Assembly: GCA_025201375.1 (NCBI GenBank) | Contig: JAIWZP010000056.1 | Location: 1 to 64,000, forward strand | Direction of reading: 5' to 3' | DNA length: 64,000 bases | DNA from: Gongronella butleri | Taxonomy: Eukaryota > Mucoromycota > Mucoromycetes > Mucorales > Cunninghamellaceae | Part shown: piece by piece, positions 1-9,944 of the stretch | Numbering within the stretch: the first letter of the stretch is position 1 | How the letters are laid out: each line of letters starts with the position of its first letter | The notes under the pieces: generated by a model | Databases searched by the model: none | The model's input: the letters and a program-made list of their open reading frames with translations, nothing else | What the model was told of the DNA's origin: nothing | Translations under genes and position numbers: made by a program

Positions 1-813
1 AGGTCCATCACCAGGGTGCAGCAGACGAAGCAAGCTACCATACGAGACAAACAAAATCGCATTCAGCCCTGCGAGGCCCATCACAGGCGCCATCACGCCT
101 TTGAAAAGTGACCCTACCTGTTGCCAATTGGGACGACACGGACAAGAAAAAGGTCACACGCATACACACATACAAAAAAAAAAAAAAAAAAAAATGCGCA
201 GCGTGTCAAAAAAAAAAAAAAAGGGCGGGGCATGATGAATGAGAATGAGTATGATCCAGATACAGCACCTGATTTCTCTCTTTCCCCTGAATCGCCCCCC
301 TTTTTTTTCTTTTTTTTTTTTCTGGCCCCTGCTTTCCTCTTGCAATTGCTGCATGATCTGGCTCGCAAGATGGCCGTCCGTCTCCTATTCCACTTACCCC
401 TTCGACATGGACCATCCTTGTCAACGTGTCCCAAGCACCGACGCGAGGTCCAGTCATGACATCTTGTTTGGGCGCCTGCAATCTTGCCTGCAATTCATCA
501 AAAAAAATGAGCACCAGGTTTGAAATCTTCTGCAATTGGCCTACCTTGAGCACGTCTAATGGGCTGCCCACCAAGATACCGGCTGCACCTCCTATCCATC
601 CTGGATAAAACATAAAAACGTTAGCATTGGCTTTTTGGCGCTCCCTAAACGAGCGCGCGCACTCTTTCTCCTTGTTTCCAAGAAGTCCATCTCCCTGTCC
701 GTCCTCCTGGGCCCCCTATTTACCTGCAACAAAGTCATTCACGCTTTCAGCTACATAAAAAAAACAGCGCTGTGAGCGCCCAGTCTCTTCGTTTCACTGT
801 TTCTCTTACCCAT
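1..813 (-). CDS. Mitochondrial carrier (SLC25A45/47/48-like), N-terminal part
   Basis: A mitochondrial inner-membrane solute carrier, cut by the left edge of the window. Exons read on the minus strand are 813-810 (ATGG only), 750-724, 600-545, 487-398 and 117-1. The joined start is MAESVNDFVAGWIGGAAG, followed by the first carrier signature SPLDVLKARLQ (the family's Px[DE]xx[KR]x[KR] pattern). Next come an EG..LFKG stretch and the second helix, which ends in YGSLLRLLHP. The initiation exon is only four coding bases. I chose it because ATG-G joins in frame to ESVNDFVAG and gives the short N-terminus usual for this subfamily. The 280-nt fourth intron holds long A and T runs. Substrate is unknown; SLC25A45/48-type carriers move amino-acid-like or carnitine/choline-like solutes. 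The second and third carrier repeats lie outside the window. Confidence 0.85.
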
Positions 814-1153
814 TTGCAAAAAAAAAGTCAAAACCTGTCAAAATAGCAGGTTTCGATGTGGGGAAAAAAAGAAAGCGAGAAAGAAAAGAGCGCCGGCCCA
901 ATTGGAGCCTAGCAAACTTTGATAGGGAGTCGGATAGAAAATCCATGGACCCGTCTTGGGACCTGGAAAGAAAAAAAAGGGGAATGTCACACAAGCACCC
1001 TTTTGCAAATCCTGCTTTTTGTGATCTATAGGCATTGAACATTTATTGCTGACTTTCTATAAGGAAACTAAGGTTTAAAGGGCCATTAAGGTGGTGAGAG
1101 AGAGAAGGGGCGCCATTGTGGGCTTCAAAAACATGAAAAAAGGACATGCAAGG
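814..1153. promoter_or_regulatory. Intergenic: carrier 5' flank and zinc-ribbon 3' flank
   Basis: Between the carrier start codon and the zinc-ribbon stop codon, both on the minus strand. It holds several A-runs on the plus strand. I see no TATA box, conserved ORF or RNA gene, and it presumably contains the carrier promoter. Confidence 0.4.
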
Positions 1154-1475
1154 CTAGTAATCGTCCGGCAATTGCTCGTTTTTCCAGCGGCATTGGCGGC
1201 ATTCGTATTGAACACGCATATTATTGGGCTTGCCGATCAGCTTGTTCATGATCACCAGCTGTGTTTCGCTGCGCGTCAGCTGCACGGAAGCCGAATGACG
1301 ACAGCGAGGGCATGGGTGATACTGCTGCTCCAATGGGATCTTGCGCGCATTTCCGCCGACTTTGAAAAAAAAAAAAAGCAACCCGCATTAGACAGGCATT
1401 GGACGCGCTCTTGCACGTCAATGGCTTACTAAAGATGAAGGGGGAAGGCGTCGTGCTAGTTTCAGAGTTCACCAT
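1154..1475 (-). CDS. Small zinc-ribbon protein (zinc-ribbon-15 type)
   Basis: An 83-residue protein from two exons, 1475-1430 and 1359-1154, split by a 70-nt intron that begins gtaagc and ends caaag. The splice joins MVNSETSTTPSPFIF to IGGNARKIPLEQQY. The only recognisable motif is a four-cysteine zinc ribbon, CPRC near residue 41 and CRQC near residue 71, with VQLTRSETQLV after the first knuckle. Fungal genomes carry short proteins of this layout: a hydrophobic F-I-F start, CPxC, about 25-30 residues, CxxCxW. Their function is not established. The ATG was chosen because it opens directly into the hydrophobic start and gives the usual length. Confidence 0.7.
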
Positions 1476-1738
1476 GGCAACAATGAATTGGAAAAAAAAA
1501 TGTTTGAAAAAAAAAAAGTAAAGGAATCAAAAAAAAATCGCTCATTTGTATGAAAAACAAGACAATGAAATATAAAAAAAGGGCACGCAATTCAAGCGCC
1601 TTGCTCGACTCCCTGGCCATCCCCTAATCCCTCCCCCGCACCCGTCCATCCACGTGGAAAACCTGGCCAACTTTATGTCGCAAAATAGCAAGTGATTAGT
1701 GAGTCAAAAGCAGATTCAAATGCTTTGTTTTTTTTTTA

Positions 1739-2843
1739 TCACAACTTTTGCACATTGTCCGAATGGCCAAGATGCATTGAAAATTGACGCGTCGCCGGCT
1801 TGTCGCTAAAAGTGAAGCGGCCGTCGTCATCGATGGCGTACCAATCACGCTCTACAAAGGTCGCCCGGTCATCCTTGTCGACCAGGATCACCGTGCTCGT
1901 GCGCGTGGCATAGTCGTTCCCGTGGCCAAAGTGCCGATGGCTGAATTTGGGCACAAATCGCGTCTCCTTGACGTTGTTAAGCACCTCGAGCAGATCGTCG
2001 GTCCCATCTGTGGGTTTGCAGGATGGACAAGCCCTTTTTAAAAAGAAAGACGATCCTTTAATTAGCTTGCCACGCTTTTGGATCCAATTTTCTTTCTCGT
2101 TCGCCTTTTTGACTAACCCAAGAAAGGCAAAAAGCCGGTCAATGAACGCGTCTTGATCATCGGTCGCGTCATCCAGCACCTCCTCGAACTCCCGCTTCCC
2201 TTTCACCACCTTGTTCCAAGGATCATGCAGCACCGAGTTGGACAAGCCTAAAAAAAAAAATAAAAAAAATAAGGATGAGATGTGGGTGACTTGGCGGCTC
2301 CAATTGCGCGGGGTGCTCACCATAGACGGTGCCTGGCTCTAGGTTGTGGATCTTGTTTTCGGGGTCGCGGTTGCTAAAGCAGGCCATTTCGCCCTTGATC
2401 AGATCAAAACAAAGCAAGCTGTAGCCGCCATAGTGCTCGGGATCCTTTGCCTGGCACTTCTGCAGGTACGGCGTGACGCCCAAGCTATCCTGCTGCAGGA
2501 ATTGCTTCACAAGAAGACCACGTGACGACGCACCCTCGAATTTGGCCTCGCGAAAGTTTGTCAGGGCAGCAAAACGACCCGCGGTCGTCAGGCCCAGCCA
2601 CGTGCCACTGTGCTCCGAGACGGGCGGTTCAAGGTCCAAGCCTGCCAGAACCTTGTGATCGTCCTCCGTGGGCGTGGTCCACACATGCGCAGCCGCGGTT
2701 GGCCGACCAAGGAACTCATCGCGATTGCCGGCAAAAACACTGGGCCAAAAAATCAATAAAAATGAGTTTTGTAGGCTTACGCGCTTGCCAGCTCCTTACA
2801 ATTTGTATTTCGCGTGATTGACTATCCAAAATAAAGTGCACAT
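1739..2843 (-). CDS. TANGO2/NRDE family protein
   Basis: A TANGO2-family protein (Ntn-hydrolase-like fold; the animal member is linked to Golgi organisation, lipid and haem handling). Exons are 2843-2800, 2739-2321 and 2247-1739, giving 323 residues if read through. The protein starts MCTLFWIVNHAKYKFVFAGNRDEF. The initial MC (candidate nucleophilic Cys2) and the NRDEF motif define the family. Later hallmarks are GTWLGL and RFAALTNFRE in exon 2, and YATRTSTVILVDKDDRATFVERDW near the C-terminus. Within exon 3, an 84-nt segment (about 2119-2036) has a GTTAGT donor, a CTAAT branch-like site and an AAAAG acceptor. It has no stop and a length divisible by three, so it may be a retained or alternatively spliced intron; removing it gives 295 residues. 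Confidence 0.88.
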
Positions 2844-3746
2844 GGCGATGGAGGGGACGAACAAAGTGCACAGGGAGAAAGGAAACGAGTCAAGAATTAA
2901 AGCTGAGTCAAGCATTTCCCGTTGTCAGATGATCTTTTTTTGGGCAAGCGCTGCGGCGGAGACTTACACCGAGCCTCCGAGTGCCCGCTGCTCGTAAAAA
3001 AATCAGGCACACGCGTGAGAAAATCAAACAGGTCAGATCCCTCCGGATCATACAATGAATTTCAGCGTTTAAAATGACAAATGCGCACTGCACAATCCGG
3101 AAACGCTTCCCAATGTGAAATACTGCACCAAGCTAGATCCGTGGGAAGGCCGGGTGGGAGCTTTACAGCTGCAGCTGTCCAAAAAAAAAAAAAAAAAAAA
3201 AAAAAATGCGACACACGCAACGCCACAAACAGACATGGCAAGGGCCCGAGACAAAATCGACAAAATGGGTCTTCAGAATGACCCAATTTTTTTGCACAAA
3301 CGATGCATCGTTGGGAGAAATTACAGTACGAAAATGGCCAAAAATGAGGGTGATCCACCACCAGGCACCAGGACAATGGCGAGAGAAAAGTAATTTCAAA
3401 TTATGATATCATAATATTTGCAGGCGAGTTGCAAAGCACCAATGCACCACAGACCAGCACAAACGCGTTCACTAGCAAGAGAGCTGCAAGCAAGTTGCGT
3501 GTTGTAGTAACTGTACGTATCATAATATTTGATTGGAAACAGGAGCGTGCAACTCAATGCTTGAGCACGCGCTTTATCACGAGTGGGATTTGCCGCGCAA
3601 ACGGCGGGCTGTTCGCATCAAGTCTGCTTGGAACTCGTTTTTTGCAATGATCATTGATACGTATCCACATACAGTATCATACTGTACTAAATCATACGCA
3701 ACAGACTGTGCACTTTTTGATGGCCTCCTCTATTTTTTGTGGCTAT

Positions 3747-3779
3747 TGTATGATACAACAGTATCAGTTGTATCATACA
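3747..3779. repeat. Perfect 13-bp inverted repeat (palindromic insertion)
   Basis: TGTATGATACAAC at 3747-3759 and GTTGTATCATACA at 3767-3779 form a perfect 13-bp stem with the 7-nt loop AGTATCA. The surrounding sequence aligns with the 17.8 kb element copy, which lacks this block, so it looks like an insertion into copy 1. Confidence 0.85.
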
Positions 3780-3820
3780 GTATGTGGCTAAGTTTCGTCG
3801 AATTGGCCTTTATGATGATA

Positions 3821-3838
3821 CTGTACAGTACTGTACAG
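3821..3838. repeat. Perfect 18-bp palindrome CTGTACAGTACTGTACAG
   Basis: The sequence is its own reverse complement across all 18 bases and is flanked by further ATGATACTG and GTACAGTAG words. It sits inside the copy-1 element where the 17.8 kb copy has no corresponding bases. Confidence 0.85.
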
Positions 3839-6346
3839 GTACAGTAGACGAAAAATACCGTAGGGTCAAGTTCCGTTGCATTTTCGATTTTCACGGAAAC
3901 CAGATTTGGATCGCCTCCAACAAAACTTTCCATTGGATCATTTCATCGTGTTTTTTTTTCAACAAGCAACACGGCGTTGAAAAACAACAGAGGTCAGTTG
4001 AGTCGCTGTGTACTGTACTAACAGTATCATAGATAAATTCAAAGTATCAACATTTTCACAAATACAGTACTGCACTGTCTTGGTCAAATTCTTCTTCGAT
4101 CGCCATGAAATTTGCATTGTTCGAATTGCAGTACTGTAGACGGGCTTGGACGACATTTCCCGAATGTTTGTTTGCCCGAGGCGTGACCTTTTTACGCTTG
4201 CAAAATACGATCAAACTTTCGAACAATTTTTATCGTAATTTCCTTTAATTTTTCTCGACAATGAATAAAGGAAAACTCATGGTGCTTTTACAGTAACTTG
4301 TCATAAGCAGTTGTCATATCTTTATCGAATGAGATCAATTTCACCGATGGAAGGCTATCATAGGTACAGTAAAACTCGCAGAGAAAATTCACTTTTTCAT
4401 CAAAATGTTTGATCGCGATTTTCTTGACAACGAACGGTCTACTAGTCAACCCCCGATTTTTATTGCAGTTTTACTAACAAACTGGGGGGCAAAGCATCTA
4501 ATGATTTAATGGGATGACTTGCAGTGCGCCAGCTTGGGATTTACAGTACCTTTTTGCATTGGTCATTTCATTCGCCAGCCTGCAGCCCACTACTCATCAA
4601 TCAGCGTACAAAAATGTGCAAAATAAAATAGTAAAAAAATACATGCAAAAAAAAAATTCCATGCAATCCATGCACCTTAATTTGGAAGTGTCAAACCTTA
4701 AATTCTGCAAAAAAATCTTGCCCAAAGTAAGCACTTTTCTCAGTCGATCGCCGCTCATGCATTACTCTTTGGGCTGTTTTCTTAAGGTGGGGCGACCTGC
4801 TGTCATTTTGCCTGCCAATAGCAAATGGTCGGATTTACCTGTTTGGAATGCATTGATCACTCGGAGTTCGAAATTTCCCAAATTTGTCATTTTCTGAGAT
4901 TGAAAAGTGTGACCCCTGAGTGACCCCTGAATTTTTAAAAAGTGGTCGTAGCGCTTTGCGGGTTTAAGCTTTTTTGTTGCAAATTTTGCAGTGATTTCGA
5001 TGCGGTTATTTTTGAGCGGGGTCGACCTTGCGGATGGCGAGATGAATGCAAAATACTACAAATCTGACGTTTTTGGCATTTTCGAGTCCAAAAAAAATCG
5101 GGCCGGTCCGTCCTGAACTCAGAACCGTAGTTGTTTGTGCCGTGGAGCATTTTTCATTAGCGGGCAGCTAGGCTGTAAAAAAAATTCTGGAGGCACAACA
5201 GGCCGGCAAATTTCGAAAAACGCGCCTTTTCGTTTTTCAAAGGCAAATTGTACTCTTTTTACAGCTAAAGACATTGTTTTTATTCACCAGCATTGATGAC
5301 AGTGCGCATCTGGTTCTCTTCAAACGTTCAAAGATTATGATAAAAAGTGGACAGATCAATTGATCAAAGATCAAACACATTATTATTTTCGCGTAAAATC
5401 CGCTACAATACTATGATACAGTACAAGAACGGACGAAAATTGTGCTTTTGTGGATTTTTTTTCAGGCGCTGGCAGATTGTTTTTTTTTTTTTCAAGTGGG
5501 ATGACCCCACGCTTCACGTTTGCAGGTTGTAACAGTAAAAAACGTTGTGAGGACAAAACACTGTACGGAAATGATATGATACTGTATCATACGTGACATT
5601 CAAATGAGCCCGTTTTCGCGTTAGAGTGCAATATTTTAGACACCCAAATGGTGCCTACTGTACTACATTACTGTATGCCGCATGGATCGGCGCTTGTCAT
5701 ATTTACGTACGGTATTCAGACTATTTTGAGCCCGGTGAGCCAAGTGCAAGACAAAAGAAATATAAAGAAACTCTCAAATTTGCTACATAATGATGATGTA
5801 CGACTTGCTTTGACGAGCCCAGCAGACGGCCCTACTGCAAAGCTGCACAAGCTCGAACGTGTGGGTGCAACCGAGAGTGCGCCAAAGATGATGCTCATCC
5901 GAGGGTTCCGAGCCATCCAGGGCCGTTTTTCCTTTTTTTGTTATTTTTACGATTTGGGTGCACAATAAGAATGAAATGCGCGGATGCAAAGCTGTGCAAC
6001 ACCACGATCCACGTACAACAACGTCTGTGGTGCGCTGCTCCAGATGCATTGCCATATTTAATTCTTTGGCGATGACATGGGTGACGCAGCATCGGTGCAC
6101 AAAGGAAAAAAGAAACGGTTACGCATGGCGATGTGGAATTGCACATGGGAATGCAAGGAGGGCATGCTTTTAATAATAATTAGAGAAATATGAACAGAGG
6201 AAAGCGTACGTTGGCGGCGAGAGTTAAAAAAAAAAAAAGAGAAGCGAGAGTAAGGGGATATCATTGGGGGTGTTTTTTCATAAATAAGGTGTATTGTGGC
6301 AGCAGCTGGCGAAAAAGGGTTGGAGGCGGGGGGGGGGCGTGCGCGT

Positions 6347-8330
6347 CTAATAATGTCCGTTGGGCACCAGATGGCTCTGAGAGGAGCGCGAGCCATCAGG
6401 GTCTTCACCGGGGCGATAGATGGCCGTGAGATCATGAATTTCCTGCTGTCGCGGGCTAGTTGGTGAGGATGTCTGCTGCTGGTTCTTGTAGTAGTAGCGG
6501 CTGTCGACGAGTGGGATGCCGGTATGATCGACAGGCGTTTCAAACATGGGCTTGGTGAATGGGCCGCGCAACTTGGAGTCCTTGTCGAGCACGCCATAGC
6601 TGAGCGTTGGCGCCGCGCCAGACACGGCGTAGCCAGGATCATCGTCCTTGCTGACGGCTGCTGAGTAGTGCGCGTGTGACGACTGCACCATGGTCGAGCT
6701 GAATTCCGTGTTGCTTTGCACGTAGCCGGACGTGTTTAGGCCGGGCTTGCTGCCCGACGAGCCCTTTAAGCCAAGGCCGCCTTCACCCAGTGTCGGATCG
6801 ACAAGCAGCGCAATCTCGCCAAGCAACGTCGCAAGTGGCGCCCAGCAATTCCACAAAAACGCGAGAACAACATTGCCGACGTTGTTTTGCGTGACCGTCG
6901 GCCGCAGGCAAGCGTAAATCAAGCAAAACACAGCATACCCCGCCAAACAGAACGAAATGATAATCATCAGAGCTTCGATCTGTTATAAAAAAAAACATTG
7001 CGTGCATGAGTTGTTTGCGTCTTTTTCTTGACCGATTTTTTGATTTTTACCTTGAAAATGCCGAGTCGGATGGATTTGTACCGCTCACCACTGGGTGGGA
7101 AGCGGCTCAGATGACCCTTGAGAATCATGATGAGGCGCACACCCGCAATGAGGACGGTGGCACTGAGTGTGAAGCAGTGCATGAACCAAAACCCATAGAG
7201 CAAATTTGTAAACGTCTCTGCGAGCGGCAGGTTCGTATAGGCCAAGGCGCCTGCAGCTACACTGCAAAAGTTATTGAGCATCACAGGTGCAAGCATGAAG
7301 CTAATGCCGATGATATCGACCACTTTGGGAGGTGGCAGCCAGCCGCGCGTCATGTTCTTGTGAGACTATAAAAAAAAAAACGAGGCGTCAGCCCCGATTG
7401 CATATTCCCCCAGGCGGATATGATGGTGCGTGCAGACCACCAAAAAAAAAAAATGCGGGGTGGGGCGCACGGAGCCGGTGGATCGTGCATGACTTACGTC
7501 TGCAAGCGTCTGCGCAATGCCCAAAAGGTACAATGCACACGCGGCATAGCCAAAGTGCCATGAAAACTCAAACAAAAAGGAGCGCTTGACGACATTGCCG
7601 GGGTCGGTGTCTGCAACGAGCAGGATGCCTGACAGCATGCGAACTAAAAGGGACAACGCATTATAAGGTTAGAACAGCGCCAATGAAATCCATTGCTGCT
7701 CCATGTTTGGATGTGTGGTGAGAGACACACGTGTGCCGCAAAGGCACAGCATTTGCATGCATCCACGTTGTCTCCTTCTTTTTTGCTTTTTTCTGCGTGC
7801 ATTGATAATGCAACGACTGCCGCCGCGTTTTTTTCGATCCACTTACTGGAATTGAAGATCGTGATGAACACAACAAGACAGTCAATGGGCTTGGGGCGCA
7901 GAATTCCGCGGCCAGTGCCCGTTTCAAAGATTTGATGACCTTTGCGAATAATGCGATCGTACGAGAGCCCAATGCCTAAAAAAATCATGAAATTGTGTAA
8001 GCCCAATGTCCAAAAATGGTGTTTGTGGTCGACACGCGCTGCCGCGTCGCCCATGTAAAATGGGCTACAATTATAAAAAAAAAACCTTACCAAGGACAAT
8101 CACAAGAGCAGAAAGGCCAATGAAACCGAGATAGACAATCCTCAATGCTTCATGTTCCACGCAATCCACGACCGTCAGCCTACACAATTGTTTTTTTTTA
8201 AAAAAAAAGCGGGTCAGCGACGTGACATTTGCGTTTGAAAGCATCGAACTTGCCTAAAATCACAATGTGTGCGATTCTGAGCATCTTTCATATACATCAG
8301 AGGCGTAAGAGGCGCGTCGGTCGAATCCAT
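6347..8330 (-). CDS. Seven-TM receptor-like protein A
   Basis: First of three tandem paralogues; 462 residues from exons 8330-8254, 8179-8091, 7975-7847, 7643-7498, 7365-7051 and 6979-6347. The N-terminus is short with a conserved CDFRLT...C cysteine pair. Seven hydrophobic segments follow, roughly residues 40-65, 85-108, 125-150, 160-185, 195-222, 240-265 and 275-295. The tail is long, hydrophilic and rich in Ser, Thr and Tyr. Shared family motifs are RPKPIDC, FEFxWxFGY with ALYLLGIAQTLADSHK, WLPxxxxVDIIG and HC...GIRL. The topology resembles a G-protein-coupled receptor (outside N-terminus, inside tail), but I recognise no named family and the ligand is unknown. The first intron is GC-AG: exon 1 ends TTTAG before gcaagt. 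The join is confirmed by homology to CDWRLT in both paralogues. Confidence 0.85.
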
Positions 8331-9944
8331 GGTTGTCGCCGGCAGGTGAAATGGTCGAAAAAAAGAAGCAAAAAAGAAAAAGAGGGAGAGGGGAAGGAAC
8401 GAATTAAAAAATGAATGAGAAAACGGAAAAGCAAATCGGCCACAAAGAAAAAAGAAGAAAAAAAGAAATGAAACAAAGAAAAAAAAAGAGAAGGAAGAAA
8501 CTAAAAAATAAAGGGATCAACAACTTGGAAGTGAATTGCGGGTGGACCGCTCCGCTGCCTTGGCACAGGCAGACTCATTCAAAAAAAAAAAGTGGAGATC
8601 GCGCTTGATTGGGCACGCGCGCTTTTTGTACCTCCAGGGCCACGTTACACCCGGTAAATTTTGTTGCACGCTCGTTTTTCATTGCGTCCCCCCTCTCTCC
8701 TTTTGTTCAGTCCGCTCTTGTTCATTTTGCCCCAACGTTGCGTGTGAAGATACTACCACTTGCCCTTGAAAAAACAACAACAATGTCCGGTCAAGACCGA
8801 AAACGCACTTTTACTTGCCCTGATCGCTGGCACGCACGCGGAGATTCAATATGTCTCCCTATGCAGATCGCGCGTCAGCACGCGTCATCCTGACAAGCAA
8901 ACAAAAAAAAAAAACCCGTGTTCCGTCCTGTTTCATTTTTTAAGATTTTTGCAAGTGTTGATCTTCCAATTTGGCACGTCATTCTGCAAATGATGAGCCA
9001 TGCGATCCCTTGGTATTTTTTTTCATGATCCCAAGCTTGTTTCCCAGGAGATTTTGTGTCACCTTTCTTAATCTGAACCCGTTGTCATTAATGCGCTATG
9101 CTAGATTTGGGCATATCGCTTTTGCAGCCAACCCCACCAATGTTCAGAAAGCTGCTGGGTGCTCGTGCGTCGTTACATCGCCCCGTTGAGCCCCCCGCGC
9201 GGTCGCTCGCTAAGCAAAACCAAGTTCAATTCATGATTTGGCAAGTGAAACGTGAGCTACAGCTTTTTTTGCCTCGTTGTTTAAGCTTTAAGAAGAACAA
9301 TTAGAGAATGGTACACATGGAAAAACCCATCGTGTCGCAAGGTTGGCTCGACAAAAAACGAAAAACACACGTTGACGGGCGCAATTAAGGTGTGACACCT
9401 CCCTTTTTGTGTTTTTGCTCGCTCTCCTTTTTTTTTTTTTTTTTTTTAATTTTGCTGGACTCCGCTCTGGTTATGAAAGGCAGCCCCAATTGCCCAAAAC
9501 AACGGATGAACCGCGAGAAAAAAAAGGAAAGGTCTTGGTGGCACTTTTTCACGGGAGTGAAATGGAATGCACAATGAGGAACATCGGGGGCCGTGCATCT
9601 CCGACAAAGGCCGTACGCCTTCGAGAAGCAAACGTGGGGGAGGGGCCCCATAGGACGCGAAAAAAAAGACAAAGCAAGAAAAAAAAATAAGAGGCACGGA
9701 CAATTAGTGAATAAAAGGATGGACGTGGGCGCGCAGATCTTGTCGATCGGCGGGCGGGCGAAGAAAGGGAAGATCACGCGTCCGGTGACAACAACAATCA
9801 AGATGCATGGAGCGGCACCCAATTTCATTCGCTGCGCGTTCTCTTGGGAGCCATTGGGGGTGCGCGGACAATGAATTTTGACGTGTTGTTTGTATGTGCG
9901 AGAAAAATAGAAACTTTTAATTTTAAAAAAAGATGGTATCCAAG
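8331..9944. other. Intergenic between seven-TM genes A and B
   Basis: Holds the promoter side of gene A and the 3' flank of gene B. The plus strand at 8350-8500 is almost pure purine, so the sense strand of gene A is pyrimidine-rich upstream of its ATG, as in many fungal leaders. T-runs and A-runs occur at 9428-9447 and 9660-9690. No conserved ORF, tRNA or repeat copy was seen. Confidence 0.45.

Larger units (their letters stand above)
3430..5240 (-). repeat. Decayed dispersed element, copy 1
   Basis: The minus strand at about 3665-3570 translates to SMIIAKNEFQADLMRTARR. This matches SMITSKNEFQRESMRPTR at about 32882-32815 (minus) and SMIPAKCEFQTEWMRTAS at 17955-18008 (plus). The 4150-4935 part matches 34515-35260 over roughly 750 bases, including shared words such as GGGGCAAAGCATCTAATG, GATCACTCGGAGTTCGAAA and a repeated TGACCCCTGAG. 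A further match, near AGCGGGCAG, extends to about 5190 here and 35.68 kb there. Stop codons and frame changes show it is not an intact gene. Relative to the other copies it carries many short insertions of TACAGTA/ATCATA type. Confidence 0.75.
2844..6346. other. Gene-free region with decayed repeats and palindromes
   Basis: I find no supportable gene over 3.5 kb. About 3.43-5.24 kb is a decayed copy of a dispersed element shared with 17.6, 32-35 and 50.6 kb. The whole stretch to about 5.68 kb is sprinkled with TACAGTA, TACTGTA and GTATCATA words, often in inverted pairs. The part near 5.9-6.3 kb is probably the 3' flank of the seven-TM gene, with a G-run at 6328-6338 on the plus strand. Short open frames here are frame-scrambled and not conserved. 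Confidence 0.6.

Noticed and set aside
114..459. Overlapping ORFs on both strands rich in Lys or Phe runs
   Set aside because: They only translate A and T homopolymers inside a carrier intron.
3582..3602. TTTATCACGAGTGGGA shared with exon 1 of the zinc-finger gene
   Set aside because: A single 16-base match is expected about once by chance in a window this size, and the flanks do not align.
4514..4897. 127-codon plus-strand ORF
   Set aside because: Lies within the decayed element, whose protein-like similarity is on the other strand; its counterpart at 34.8 kb is broken.
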